A stretch of 40,948 nucleotides of DNA from Bryobacterales bacterium (GTDB lineage Bacteria > Acidobacteriota > Terriglobia > Bryobacterales > UBA6623), in assembly GCA_022826925.1 (NCBI GenBank), contig JAJDTX010000023.1, positions 1 through 40,948 on the forward strand, read 5' to 3'. Both the position numbers and the translations under genes were made by a program. The notes below the pieces were generated by a model. The model ran no database searches. It was not told where the DNA came from and saw only the letters and a list, made by a program, of their open reading frames with translations. Position 1 is the stretch's first letter, and each line of letters opens with the position of its first letter. Shown piece after piece: positions 8,077 to 16,710 of the stretch.

Positions 8077-9117
8077 ATGCTGGACCAGTCCCTGACGTAC
8101 GTCGATGCTGGCGTGAACATCGACGCAGCGGACAGTGCCACTGATCGGATTCGCCGGTTGGCCCAGCGGACCTTCGACCAGAACGTCCTGGCGGGCGTCG
8201 GGGCGTTCGGCGCGGCCTACTCGTTGCGCGGCCGGCAACTGCGCGATCCCGTGCTGATCAGTTCGGCGGATGGTGTCGGCACGAAGCTCAAGGTCGCCTT
8301 CGCTACAGGCCGCCACGATACCGTCGGCCAGTGCCTCGTCAATCACTGCGTGAACGACATCGCGGTTCAGGGCGCGACGCCTTTGTTCTTCCTTGACTAC
8401 TTCTCGGTCGGCCGGCTTGACCCGGATGTTGCCGAGCAAGTCGTCGGCGGCATCAGCCTCGCCTGCCGGCAGAACGGGGTAGCTCTGATTGGCGGCGAGA
8501 CCGCCGAAATGCCAGGACTCTACAACGCCGGAGAATACGACCTAGCCGGATTCATCGTGGGTGCGGCCGAGCGCGAGGATCTGCTGCTCGGGTCGCGAGT
8601 TGCGGCGGGCAGCGAACTCGTCGGCCTGCCGTCAACCGGACTGCATACCAACGGCTACTCGCTGGCCCGCAAGGTGTTCTTCGAGCGCGCCGGCTATACG
8701 GCGGATCAAGACGTGGAGGGCTTGGGTGCGACAGTCGGGGACGAACTGCTCAAGGTACACCGCAGCTACCTGAAGCCGCTGCGCAGCCTGGCCGATGCAG
8801 GACTGCTCGAAGCAGCGGCCCACATCACCGGAGGCGGCATCACGGAAAACACGCCTCGGATGCTTCCGGCGGGTCTCCAGGCGCGGATCCGGCTAGGCAG
8901 CTGGCCCGTTCTGGCGGTGTTCGAGACGCTGCAGCGCTTGGGCGGCATCCCAGCTGATGAGATGCTGCGTGTCTTCAACATGGGCTTGGGCTTGATCGCC
9001 AGTGTCCCGCAGGGACAGGCAGCGGAGGCGGTTGAGCTGTTGGAGCGGAGCGGGGAAGCGGCCTTCCACATCGGCGCAGTGGAGTCCGGCACGGGCGGAG
9101 TCGTGTACGAATCATGA
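8077..9117 (+). CDS. purM: phosphoribosylformylglycinamidine cyclo-ligase (AIR synthetase)
   Basis: PurM closes the imidazole ring in purine synthesis, converting FGAM and ATP to AIR in the cytoplasm. The 346-residue product is full length for the family. Recognisable segments are [12 protein letters not shown] at the N-terminus, [13 protein letters not shown] (phosphate-binding), [11 protein letters not shown], and the signature [11 protein letters not shown], with THITGGG-like [11 protein letters not shown] near residue 250. The frame is open from 8020, but family proteins begin close to the YVDAGV segment, so I use ATG 8077. A GATAAT hexamer lies 12 bases before this ATG and may be its -10. 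The stop overlaps the purN start by four bases (ATGA), implying translational coupling. Confidence 0.96.
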   Translation: MLDQSLTYVDAGVNIDAADSATDRIRRLAQRTFDQNVLAGVGAFGAAYSLRGRQLRDPVLISSADGVGTKLKVAFATGRHDTVGQCLVNHCVNDIAVQGATPLFFLDYFSVGRLDPDVAEQVVGGISLACRQNGVALIGGETAEMPGLYNAGEYDLAGFIVGAAEREDLLLGSRVAAGSELVGLPSTGLHTNGYSLARKVFFERAGYTADQDVEGLGATVGDELLKVHRSYLKPLRSLADAGLLEAAAHITGGGITENTPRMLPAGLQARIRLGSWPVLAVFETLQRLGGIPADEMLRVFNMGLGLIASVPQGQAAEAVELLERSGEAAFHIGAVESGTGGVVYES

Positions 9118-9716
9118 GTCGGCTAGGCATTCTCCTTTCCGGTCGGGGCTCGAACTTCGAAGCCATTGCCGACAGCATCGAGGCAGGCAGGCTCGAGGCC
9201 GAGATCGCGGTCGTCATCAGCAACAGTCCCCGGGCCAAGGGCCTAGAACGCGCCCGGCAGCGCGGACTGCAGGCTGTCTGTATTCCGTCCAAGGCGATGG
9301 AGCGGGAAGCCTACGACCGTCTGGTGGTGGCGGAGTTGCGCAAGGCGGAGGTCGACTTGGTGTGCCTGGCCGGCTTCATGCGGCTGCTGAGCGCCTACTT
9401 CGTCGAGGAGTTTCCCCAGCGCATCCTCAACATCCATCCGTCCCTGTTGCCCTCGTTCCCTGGCTTGGAGGCCCAAGCGCAGGCACTCGAGCACGGCGTG
9501 AAGCACACCGGCTGCACGGTGCATTTCGTGGACGAGCGCCTCGATGCGGGTCCGATTCTGATCCAAAAGGCCGTGTCCGTCTTGGACTCCGACACCGAGG
9601 AGTCGCTCGCGGCCCGGATCTTGGAGCAGGAGCACGTGGCCTACACGGAAGCGATTCGCTTGGTGTTGAGCGGGAACTATCGGATCGACGGCCGACGGGT
9701 CGTGCGCACGCGATGA
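9114..9716 (+). CDS. purN: phosphoribosylglycinamide formyltransferase
   Basis: PurN transfers a formyl group from 10-formyl-tetrahydrofolate to GAR, the third step of purine synthesis. The 200-residue protein fits the family. It shows the N-terminal phosphate loop [12 protein letters not shown], the folate-site segment [13 protein letters not shown], the catalytic region [14 protein letters not shown] (Asn and His of the triad) and [17 protein letters not shown] with the catalytic Asp. It overlaps purM at its start and tyrS at its end, each by the four bases ATGA, so the three genes very probably form one transcript. purM-purN adjacency is common in bacteria; the attached tyrS is less usual. 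Confidence 0.96.
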   Translation: MSRLGILLSGRGSNFEAIADSIEAGRLEAEIAVVISNSPRAKGLERARQRGLQAVCIPSKAMEREAYDRLVVAELRKAEVDLVCLAGFMRLLSAYFVEEFPQRILNIHPSLLPSFPGLEAQAQALEHGVKHTGCTVHFVDERLDAGPILIQKAVSVLDSDTEESLAARILEQEHVAYTEAIRLVLSGNYRIDGRRVVRTR

Positions 9717-10936
9717 CTATCGACGGGCAGCTCGAATACTTGCGCAAGGGTTGCGCCGAGATCATCTCCGAGAACGAGCTGCGTTCCCGCCTAGACGAGT
9801 GCGCTCGGCGCGGACGTCCGCTGCGCGTAAAGGCTGGATTCGACCCCACGGCTCCGGACCTTCATCTGGGTCACACGGTGCTGCTGCGGAAGATGAAGCA
9901 CTTCCAAGACTTAGGGCACACAGCGGTGTTCCTGATCGGCGATGTGACAGGGCTCATCGGCGATCCAAGCGGGCGGAACACAACGCGCCCGCCGATGACC
10001 CGCGAGCAGATCCTCGAAAACGCCGAGACCTACAAGAAACAGGTGTTCAAGATCTTGGATCCGGATAGAACCGAAATCCGCTTCAACAGCGAATGGCTGC
10101 TCGAACTGGGGACGCTAGGCATGATCGAGCTGTGCTCCCAAGCGACCATTGCTCAATTGCTTGAGCGCGAGGACTTCACGCAACGCTACAGGCAAGGCAA
10201 GCCGATCAGTCTGCACGAATTCCTATATCCGCTGACGCAGGCTCAGGACTCGGTTGCGCTCAAGGCCGACGTGGAACTCGGCGGAACGGACCAGAAATTC
10301 AACCTCTTGTTGGGACGGGAGTTCCAGGCCAGCCACGGCCAGCCTCGCCAGATCGTGGCCACCGTGCCGATCCTCGAAGGGCTGGACGGGACGCAGAAGA
10401 TGTCGAAGTCTCTGGGCAACTACATCGGCGTCAACGAGCCGCCCGAGGTCATGTACCGCAAGGTCATGCAGGCTTCGGACGAACTGATGTTCCGTTACTA
10501 CGAATTGCTGACCGACCTGTCGTTGGCAGAGATCGAGAAGCTCAAGCTGGGCGCCTCCGATGGCTCGCTGCACCCAATGGACCTAAAGCACGACCTAGCT
10601 GCACGCATCGTCACAGACTTCCACGGACGGGAAGGAGCCGCCAAAGGTGGCGATGCCTTCCGCCGGGTTGTGCAGAACAAGCAGGTCCCGGACAGCATGC
10701 CGGAGTTGAACCTTCCCGAGGAGATGCACGGCGCCAGCGTGATCCGCCTCGACAAGCTCTTGCGAGCGACAGGCCTAGCCAGCTCTGGTGCGGAAGCGAA
10801 CCGGAAGCTCAGGGAGGATGCCGTTAGCGTCAATGGCACCAAACACCGCGATATGAGCTACGAGGTGCCGGAAGGGGCGTCGGAGTTGGTGCTGAAGCTG
10901 GGAAAGAAGTGGGCTCGCGTCCGGCTGCCGAGCTAG
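9713..10936 (+). CDS. tyrS: tyrosyl-tRNA synthetase
   Basis: The product (407 residues) charges tRNA-Tyr. It is a class I synthetase: HLGH at 51-54 is the HIGH motif and KMSKS at 229-233 is exact. The N-terminal [15 protein letters not shown] and [16 protein letters not shown] segments place it in the TyrRS group with the TyrZ-like GDVTG form. Residues from about 340 form an S4 RNA-binding domain ([23 protein letters not shown]). The frame is open much further upstream, through purN in another frame, but ATG 9713 gives the normal family N-terminus and the ATGA overlap with purN. Its last four bases overlap, tail to tail, with the stop of the leftward nucleotidyltransferase gene at CTAG. Confidence 0.96.
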   Translation: MTIDGQLEYLRKGCAEIISENELRSRLDECARRGRPLRVKAGFDPTAPDLHLGHTVLLRKMKHFQDLGHTAVFLIGDVTGLIGDPSGRNTTRPPMTREQILENAETYKKQVFKILDPDRTEIRFNSEWLLELGTLGMIELCSQATIAQLLEREDFTQRYRQGKPISLHEFLYPLTQAQDSVALKADVELGGTDQKFNLLLGREFQASHGQPRQIVATVPILEGLDGTQKMSKSLGNYIGVNEPPEVMYRKVMQASDELMFRYYELLTDLSLAEIEKLKLGASDGSLHPMDLKHDLAARIVTDFHGREGAAKGGDAFRRVVQNKQVPDSMPELNLPEEMHGASVIRLDKLLRATGLASSGAEANRKLREDAVSVNGTKHRDMSYEVPEGASELVLKLGKKWARVRLPS

Positions 10937-11313
10937 CGCACCTGCGACGTCTCACGCTTTACCAGCCACTGGGCCTCGGCCCGGAGCGTTCGCGCAAAAC
11001 GGCCACCTTCCGCCTCGAGCTGCTGCCACTCCCTCGCGGTAAAGACGAGCAGGTCCGCAGGAACTGGCAGCGCCTCTGTGTGCCAGTCACGGCTCCGTTC
11101 CATGGCCGGTCGATCGTCGGTCCCGACGACCGCGATCAGGTCTAGGTCGCTCCCGAAGCCCGCTTCGCCTCGGGCGTAAGATCCGAAGTAGCCAAGCGCA
11201 ATCAGGTCCTGGCGTTGTTCGGCTGCCTCTCGGGCCCATGCATTCGCGGCGCTGAGAACGACTTCAGCGCTGGGCCAGCGCTTGATCGACGAAATTGAGG
11301 ATGTCACGGGCAT
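10933..11313 (-). CDS. MNT-type nucleotidyltransferase domain protein (HEPN partner)
   Basis: The 126-residue product contains the minimal nucleotidyltransferase signature [16 protein letters not shown] near residues 44-59 (GS...R.........SDxDL), which coordinates metal and nucleotide in the pol-beta superfamily. MNT proteins act as antitoxins to HEPN RNases, in characterised cases (HEPN/MNT systems such as MntA-HepT) by AMPylating the toxin. Here the gene follows the HEPN gene on the same strand and overlaps it by 50 bases if the ATG at 11313 is used; GTG codons a little further in would reduce the overlap. Its stop overlaps the tyrS stop. A chromosomal stabilising or phage-defence role is inferred from the family. 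Confidence 0.82.
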   Translation of the reverse strand: MPVTSSISSIKRWPSAEVVLSAANAWAREAAEQRQDLIALGYFGSYARGEAGFGSDLDLIAVVGTDDRPAMERSRDWHTEALPVPADLLVFTAREWQQLEAEGGRFARTLRAEAQWLVKRETSQVR

Positions 11314-11653
11314 GGCGCAGTGCTAGCTCGCTCTGGATTGAGCCATAGTGTTCGAAGGGAGCGCCCTCAGGGTGCCCATGCGGATACCGGGTCGGCACGT
11401 AGAAGTTGTCAAGGACCCGACCACGGGCGACGAGTTCTGCCGGCGCGGGCGTTGGCAGGTCGCACAGGAGGCGGGCCACAACATGCCCCCAAGCTTCCTG
11501 TCCGTACGCCAGGTGGAGGACCTTGACGGCCCTCTCGGCGGCTTGGTGGGAGATGAAGCAAGCCCACTCGTGACGGCTGTTAGCTTGGTTCTCGGCAGCG
11601 GTCTCCAAGTCGCGCTGCGCCTGAAGCCACCAGTGCCGAGATTGCTGTGCCAT
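11264..11653 (-). CDS. HEPN-domain protein, probable RNase toxin of an MNT-HEPN pair
   Basis: The 129-residue helical protein has the family's diagnostic opening, W..QA..DL..A........EWACFISHQAAERAVKVL, and the C-terminal block FYVPTRYPHGHPEGAPFEHY. RYPHGH fits the R-x4-H catalytic motif of HEPN RNases, so the active site looks intact. It is transcribed ahead of its MNT partner and overlaps it. In most HEPN-MNT modules the two genes are adjacent in this way. No Shine-Dalgarno sequence is visible before ATG 11653. Substrate specificity is not readable. Confidence 0.83.
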   Translation of the reverse strand: MAQQSRHWWLQAQRDLETAAENQANSRHEWACFISHQAAERAVKVLHLAYGQEAWGHVVARLLCDLPTPAPAELVARGRVLDNFYVPTRYPHGHPEGAPFEHYGSIQSELALRHARDILNFVDQALAQR

Positions 11654-11720
11654 GCCGAAGGCCTCGTGGAGGCAGCCTGCTCGCTTCGTGTCAGAGACGC
11701 CACTCCCGACACGTGCTGAA

Positions 11721-11742
11721 GTGCACCTATAGTATGTTGCAC
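11721..11742. promoter_or_regulatory. possible promoter/operator of the parD gene
   Basis: A small inverted repeat, GTGCA at 11721-11725 and TGCAC at 11738-11742, brackets CCTATAGTATGT, which contains -10-like TATAGT. It lies 28 bases before the parD ATG, where RHH antitoxins bind to autoregulate. The arms are only five bases, so the call is weak. Confidence 0.25.
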
Positions 11743-11769
11743 GGTGCGATTTAGCGCGTTAGATCCGAT

Positions 11770-12021
11770 ATGGGAGCGATTCGTAGGACTATCACTCTGA
11801 CAGCTCTGCAGGACCGGTGGATCAAGGCGCAGATCTCCGCTGGCCACTACACGAGCGAGAGCGAGTACATCCAGGACTTGATTCGCCGCGACCGGCAGAG
11901 GCATGCCGAGGCCGAGACGCTCAGGGTGCCAATTCAGGAGGGTCTTGAGAGCGGCCCGAGCGACAAGACGGTTGCTGCGATCATGCAAGAGGTCGAGGCC
12001 CGTCTGCGACGAGATGGCTAG
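11770..12021 (+). CDS. ParD-like ribbon-helix-helix antitoxin
   Basis: This 83-residue protein starts with a ribbon-helix-helix strand and helices (RRTITLTALQDRWIKAQISAGHYTSESEYIQDLIRRD), the standard ParD/CopG DNA-binding layout. A charged C-terminal tail would wrap the toxin. ParD proteins neutralise ParE gyrase poisons and repress their own operon. The reading frame appears complete. Its stop overlaps the start of a ParE-like frame that is cut off after 35 residues, so this antitoxin now lacks a full cognate toxin in cis. Confidence 0.85.
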   Translation: MGAIRRTITLTALQDRWIKAQISAGHYTSESEYIQDLIRRDRQRHAEAETLRVPIQEGLESGPSDKTVAAIMQEVEARLRRDG

Positions 12022-12121
12022 CTATTGGCTGTCTCAGAAAGTGGCGGACGATCTCGACAACATCTACACCTATACGATCGAGCAGCACGGGCTGGCGCGG
12101 GCGAATCCGAGCGGTGCTTAA
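12014..12121 (+). pseudogene. truncated ParE-like toxin remnant
   Basis: From ATG 12014 the frame reads MASYWLSQKVADDLDNIYTY followed by TIEQHGLARA, a good match to the first 30 residues of ParE toxins (start motif Y.LS..A..DL..I..Y). It then gives NPSGA and a TAA at 12119. Normal ParE proteins are about 95-100 residues, so the toxin core and C-terminal strand are missing. The mtaB ribosome-binding site begins three bases after the stop. A deletion that joined the toxin's N-terminus to mtaB's leader explains the structure. The eight-base overlap with parD keeps the ancestral gene order. Confidence 0.8.
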
Positions 12122-12132
12122 ATGGAGTTAGC

Positions 12133-13497
12133 GTGTCTAGGCTGTTCAACATCAAGAACTTCGGATGCCGGGCGACACAGGCCGACGGAGCTGGGATTGC
12201 GGCTGACCTAGCGGCCCGCGGACTGCATAGGACCGAGGACCCCGCCGTGGCGGACGTGGTGGTGCTCAACACCTGCACGGTCACTGCGGAAGCTGATCGC
12301 GACGCGCGCCAGACTATCCGCCGCATTCACCGCGAGAATCCGGGCGCGGAGGTCTTGGTGACAGGCTGCTACGCGCAGCGGTCGCCCCAGGAAGTGTCGG
12401 CCCTCCAAGGCGTGAAGTGGGTGGTCGGCAATTCCCACAAGCACGAGATCGGCGAGTTGATCGCGCCGCGGCTTGTGCAGATTGATGGCGCGCTGCCGCA
12501 GAAGCATGCGTATCACGGCGAGATCGTCGCGGGATCGACACTGGTGGGTGACGTTGCCGATCTGCGTACCGTGCCCAGCATGCCGGTCGGCGATCCGCTG
12601 GGCAGGAGCAGGCCCAACGTCAAGGTTCAGGACGGCTGCGACAACCGTTGCGCCTTCTGCGTGATCCCCTCGGTGCGGGGCCGGAGTCGCAGCGCCACAG
12701 CCGCGGCCGTGATTCGTGAGATTCGAGCACTCGAGGATCGATTCCCGGAAATCGTGTTGACAGGCATCAACCTTGGCCGTTGGGGACGCGATCTGGACGG
12801 CCGGCCAAGGCTTGTCAAGCTGTTGCGAGAGATTCTCGCCGAGACCTCTGTCCGCCGCATTCGCCTCAGCTCGGTCGAGCCCATGGACTGGAGCGAGGAC
12901 TTGATCGAGTTGATGGCTGCCACCGAAAGGATTGCGAAGCATGTCCATATCCCGCTGCAGTCCGGGTCGGACGCCGTGCTGCGCCGCATGCGGAGGAGAT
13001 ACCGGGTGCGTCACTACGAGAGCCGTCTCGCCTTGGTCCGGCGCCGGATGCCGCTCGCGGCCATCGGCGCGGATGTGATGGTGGGATTTCCCGGCGAGAC
13101 CGACGAGGAGTTCGAGCATACGCGGGAATTCGTCGACCGCATGCCTTTCACGCATCTTCATGTCTTCTCCTACTCCTCGCGCGACGGCACCGAGGCCGCG
13201 GGGATGAGCTCCCAAGTCCCGAAGGCGGTCAAGCGAGTGCGCAGCCGCGTTCTGCGGGAACTCATCGACCGCAAGAACCTCGAGTTCCGGCGGAGCCAAT
13301 TGGGCAGCACGGTGTCGGCCGTGACACTGGCAGCGGGTGAGGGCGTTCCCCGGGCACTGAGCGAGAACTTCGTCGAAATCCACCTCAACTCGGGAGAAGC
13401 TGAGCCTAGCGCGCTAACCCGAGTGCGCATCGAGAGCGTCGAGGCCGGACGCACGGTCGGCTCGAACGTCGGACTCGCTTCGATGCCTGTGTGCTGA
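12133..13497 (+). CDS. mtaB: tRNA t6A37 methylthiotransferase (MtaB-like radical SAM enzyme)
   Basis: The 454-residue protein is a methylthiotransferase of the MiaB/MtaB family. The N-terminal UPF0004 domain shows three conserved cysteines (NFGCRATQAD, LNTCTV, VTGCYAQ) for one iron-sulfur cluster, and the radical-SAM core has CDNRCAFC with Cys169, Cys173 and Cys176 for the second. A TRAM-like tail follows. The GCRATQAD form and 'VNTCTVT'-like segment favour MtaB, which makes ms2t6A in tRNA, over MiaB or RimO. I start at GTG 12133 (VSRLFNIKNFGC) because GGAG lies five bases upstream; an upstream TTG would read through the parE remnant. It stands alone between the TA patch and the transporter. 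Confidence 0.88.
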   Translation: MSRLFNIKNFGCRATQADGAGIAADLAARGLHRTEDPAVADVVVLNTCTVTAEADRDARQTIRRIHRENPGAEVLVTGCYAQRSPQEVSALQGVKWVVGNSHKHEIGELIAPRLVQIDGALPQKHAYHGEIVAGSTLVGDVADLRTVPSMPVGDPLGRSRPNVKVQDGCDNRCAFCVIPSVRGRSRSATAAAVIREIRALEDRFPEIVLTGINLGRWGRDLDGRPRLVKLLREILAETSVRRIRLSSVEPMDWSEDLIELMAATERIAKHVHIPLQSGSDAVLRRMRRRYRVRHYESRLALVRRRMPLAAIGADVMVGFPGETDEEFEHTREFVDRMPFTHLHVFSYSSRDGTEAAGMSSQVPKAVKRVRSRVLRELIDRKNLEFRRSQLGSTVSAVTLAAGEGVPRALSENFVEIHLNSGEAEPSALTRVRIESVEAGRTVGSNVGLASMPVC

Positions 13498-13521
13498 TCA
13501 GGTCAACGCCCGGCGTTGGGG

Positions 13522-13527
13522 TATGAT
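13522..13527 (+). promoter_or_regulatory. -10-like TATGAT seven bases before the transporter start
   Basis: TATGAT differs from the consensus at one position and is followed by TCACGCC and the ATG at 13535. This would give a leaderless transcript, and the box itself contains the alternative upstream ATG at 13523, which argues for the later start. Confidence 0.45.
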
Positions 13528-13534
13528 TCACGCC

Positions 13535-15016
13535 ATGCCCGTTGACGACTCGGGAGAAGTTCGCGCAAGGGCAGGGCAGCACTTCCCGCTCTGGGAAAGC
13601 GCTGATCTTCCAAAGGCCCCCGAGTTCACGTGGAAACAGTGGAGGCTCTTGATCGGCCCGGGCCTCTTGCTGGCTGGCAGCGCCATCGGCGGCGGCGAGT
13701 GGCTCTTCGGCCCGATTGTCACGGCCCGCTACGGCGGCCAGCTGATGTGGATCGCCGCGATTAGCATCTTGCTGCAGGTCAGCCACAACCTGTGCATGAT
13801 GCGCTACACGCTCTACACGGGCGAGCCGATCTTGGTCGGATTCTTCCGTTCCAACCCCGGTCCGAAGTTCTGGGTGTTCTTCTACCTGATGCTGGACTTG
13901 GGAGGGATTTGGCCCTACTTGGCATCCAACGCGGCGGTGCCGCTGGTGGCGGCCTTTCTAGGCGACCTGCCGGGCGAAGAGCATGCCGACATCTTGCGCT
14001 GGGTGTCTTACGGCGTATTCTCGGCTGCGTTCTTGCCCCTGATCTTCGGCGGCAAGGTCTACAACACTGTCGAGAAGGTCATGGTGACCAAGATCTTTCT
14101 CGTTCTCGGCTACCTAGGCTTCGTGTGCCTGTTCTTGGTGAGCTGGGATACGTGGGTGGCTGTGTTCACCGGATTTCTCAGGGTCGGCTCGATGCCGGAC
14201 CAAGAGATTGACTGGCCGACCCTGGCCGCGTTCGCAGCAATTGCCGGCATGGGCGGAATCACGAACACGAGCTTCTCGAACTACGCCAGGGACAAGGGCT
14301 GGGGCATGGGGCCGCTGGTCGGCGCGATTCCCAGCATGATCGGCGGCAAGAAGGTAGAACTCGCCCACGTGGGCAAGGTCTTCCCCATCAGCGAAGAGTC
14401 ACTCAAGCGCTGGAAGGGATGGATGCGCCACCTGCTCAGGGACCAGTTGGGCATATGGTTTGGGGCCTGCCTGATCGGAATGGCGCTGCCTTCGATGCTC
14501 TCCCTCGAGTACATCGCCGGCACCGAGGTCGAAGGGCACGCGGCGGCAGCGATGACCGCTCGCGGTATTGCTGACAGCTCTGGCGAGGTGTTCTGGTTTC
14601 TGACACTGCTGTGCGGGTTCATCGTCCTATCGCCCGGCCAGCTCTCCGACATTGACAACATCGTGCGGCGCTGGACGGAGGTGATCTGGACGGGCAGCAG
14701 GCACGTGCGCCACTTGCGCGGCAACCAAGTGAAGTTGATCTACTACACGATCATGGGGCTGTACTTCTTGTGGGGCTTGATCGCCTTGCGGCTCACGCCA
14801 GACCCGCTGTTCCTCGCGATCGTTACCGGCGGGTTGCGCAACCTCGGATTGAGCGCGACCGCGCTGCACGCCCTGTACGTCAATCGCAAGTTGTTGCCCG
14901 AGCCGCTCCGCCCGCCGATGATCATGCAAGTGAGCCAAGTTGCTTGCTTCATCTTCTTCTTGGGCATTTCTGGAATCGCCTTCTATCAGCAGCTCTCCAC
15001 CGCGTTCGGCGGATGA
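13535..15016 (+). CDS. Nramp-related transporter lacking canonical metal motifs
   Basis: The 493-residue product has about eleven hydrophobic helices in an Nramp-like (LeuT-fold) pattern: a polar N-terminus, then LLIGPGLLLAGSAIGGGEWLFGP as helix 1. Canonical Nramp metal transporters have DPGN in helix 1 and MPH in helix 6. Here helix 1 has GGGE in that place and the helix-6 region reads MGGITNTSFSNYARDKGWGMG. It therefore belongs to a divergent branch whose cargo need not be Mn2+ or Fe2+. I prefer ATG 13535 over 13523 because of the adjacent -10-like box. It is not clearly in an operon: mtaB ends 37 bases upstream and a sulfatase starts 68 bases downstream. Confidence 0.72.
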   Translation: MPVDDSGEVRARAGQHFPLWESADLPKAPEFTWKQWRLLIGPGLLLAGSAIGGGEWLFGPIVTARYGGQLMWIAAISILLQVSHNLCMMRYTLYTGEPILVGFFRSNPGPKFWVFFYLMLDLGGIWPYLASNAAVPLVAAFLGDLPGEEHADILRWVSYGVFSAAFLPLIFGGKVYNTVEKVMVTKIFLVLGYLGFVCLFLVSWDTWVAVFTGFLRVGSMPDQEIDWPTLAAFAAIAGMGGITNTSFSNYARDKGWGMGPLVGAIPSMIGGKKVELAHVGKVFPISEESLKRWKGWMRHLLRDQLGIWFGACLIGMALPSMLSLEYIAGTEVEGHAAAAMTARGIADSSGEVFWFLTLLCGFIVLSPGQLSDIDNIVRRWTEVIWTGSRHVRHLRGNQVKLIYYTIMGLYFLWGLIALRLTPDPLFLAIVTGGLRNLGLSATALHALYVNRKLLPEPLRPPMIMQVSQVACFIFFLGISGIAFYQQLSTAFGG

Positions 15017-15084
15017 CGTAGCCGTCGCCCGGCATTGAGGGGGCCAACCAGCCGCGGGCCAGTTGGTACGATGGCGCGAGCACG

Positions 15085-16452
15085 ATGTCTACCAAGCAAT
15101 TCGCAAAGAAGCTCACCCGACTCGCACTGTTCGCCAGCATGACGGTTGCGTTGGCGCCGGGACAGGACAAGCCGAATTTCGTCTTCATATTGAGCGACGA
15201 CCAAGGCTGGAGCCAGCTCTCGTTCGCTATGGACCCAGAGGTTCGCGACGCTGCTTCGTCGTATCTCGTCACGCCCAACATGGCGCGTCTGGCCCAACGT
15301 GGAATGCGGTTCACAAGCGGCTATTCGCCCGCGCCGCTATGCACTCCCACCCGGCGCAGCATCTTTTGCGGCATGACCCCGGCGCGTCAGCGTGGCACGG
15401 AATTCAAGTCAGAGTTCGACTGGAGTGGGCGCCTGACTCTCCCAGAGGCGCTCAGACGGGCCGATCCGAGCTACCGCACGGCCCACTTTGGCAAGTTCGG
15501 CTCTGAAATGGGTGCCAGCCCCGAGGAGGTCGGCTTTGACCAGAGCGACGGCTGGACGACCAATCGAACCGGGGGCATGCCGACTCCCTTCGAAGAGCGC
15601 GGGCGCAGCGTGGTGAAGGATGACCCCAAGCTTGCTTTCGCTATCACGGACCGGGCGGTCAGTTTCATCGAAAGCCATGCGGGCAGGCATCCGCTCTACG
15701 TCCAGATCAGCCACTATGCCACCCACCTGCAAGTGCAGAGCCGCCAAGAGTCACTCGAGATGTTTGAAGCCAAGGGCACTCCCGACCGTGCTGTTACGCA
15801 TGCCTTCGCAGGCATGCTCTTTGACCTGGATGAATCGATAGGACGGCTGCTCGATGCCTTAGAGCGGCTCGGCATTGACGACAGCACGTATGTGATCTTC
15901 ATGGCCGACAACGGTGGTCGGGGGACGATTCCTGGAGCGACCGACTCGTTGTCTGCGCCGAACCGACCGTTGAACGGCGCGAAGCACACGCTCTACGAGG
16001 GCGGCGTCCGGGTGCCGTTCCTAGTGGCCGGCCCGGGGGTCAAGCCGAACTCCGTGTCGCACGTGCCCGTCACGGGGTACGACCTCTTGCCCACACTGTA
16101 TGACCTGGCAGGAGGACGAGAGCCGTTGCCTGCCGAGGTCGACGGCGGTAGTTTCCGAAAGGTGCTTGAGAACGAGGGAATGGGGCGAGTCGAGCGGGGC
16201 TTCGGCGGCCTTGTGTTCCACCGCCCGCTACACGGCGCCTTTCCGGCGTCCGCAATCCGACTCGGCGACTTCAAGCTCCTGCTCAAGTACGCGAGCCCTC
16301 GGCAGCCAGCGGGGAAGCAGCTGTTCGATCTGTCCAGCGATCTGGGCGAGCGGAACGATCTCAGTGCTGAGATGCCCGAGAAGACGGCTGAGTTGGAGCA
16401 GTTGTTGCTCGAGTATTTGAGGTCGGTTGGAGCGAATATGCCAGCTCGATAG
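15085..16452 (+). CDS. exported sulfatase (CTPTR type)
   Basis: This 455-residue enzyme has an N-terminal signal peptide of about 26 residues and the alkaline-phosphatase-like sulfatase core. KPNFVFILSDDQG supplies the calcium-binding Asp pair. LCTPTRRS places the catalytic Cys86, to be converted to formylglycine, in the C-x-P-x-R motif. FMADNGGRG is the second metal-binding block. It should hydrolyse a sulfate ester outside the cytoplasm; the natural substrate (carbohydrate or aryl sulfate) cannot be told by eye. A TACGAT hexamer lies 12 bases before ATG 15085. No maturation enzyme (FGE or anSME) is in the window, so maturation must come from elsewhere. Confidence 0.9.
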   Translation: MSTKQFAKKLTRLALFASMTVALAPGQDKPNFVFILSDDQGWSQLSFAMDPEVRDAASSYLVTPNMARLAQRGMRFTSGYSPAPLCTPTRRSIFCGMTPARQRGTEFKSEFDWSGRLTLPEALRRADPSYRTAHFGKFGSEMGASPEEVGFDQSDGWTTNRTGGMPTPFEERGRSVVKDDPKLAFAITDRAVSFIESHAGRHPLYVQISHYATHLQVQSRQESLEMFEAKGTPDRAVTHAFAGMLFDLDESIGRLLDALERLGIDDSTYVIFMADNGGRGTIPGATDSLSAPNRPLNGAKHTLYEGGVRVPFLVAGPGVKPNSVSHVPVTGYDLLPTLYDLAGGREPLPAEVDGGSFRKVLENEGMGRVERGFGGLVFHRPLHGAFPASAIRLGDFKLLLKYASPRQPAGKQLFDLSSDLGERNDLSAEMPEKTAELEQLLLEYLRSVGANMPAR

Positions 16453-16710
16453 CTGTTGCGGCGCAGTCCCGCCGATTCTTGACGGTGATCAGTCTAGTAA
16501 GACATTACACTGCTGCGATCCACAACTCGTTCTAGCGGAGCGGCGCGTGGTTGCTGCCATCGACGCCGACCGCGCCAAGCCCAGACTGCCCGGCGACAAC
16601 CGCTTTGGCCGACGTGCCAGGCGACTTCCGCAGGAATGACGATCTAGACGATCTAGGTGCCGAGATGGCGAAATGGCCGCCTGCTGGCGGTTTGCGTCAG
16701 TGAGCGGCGA

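Noticed and set aside
9002..9712. N-terminal extension of the tyrS frame to 9002
   Set aside because: It would overlap purM and all of purN. The TyrRS family N-terminus and an ATGA overlap both fit the ATG at 9713.
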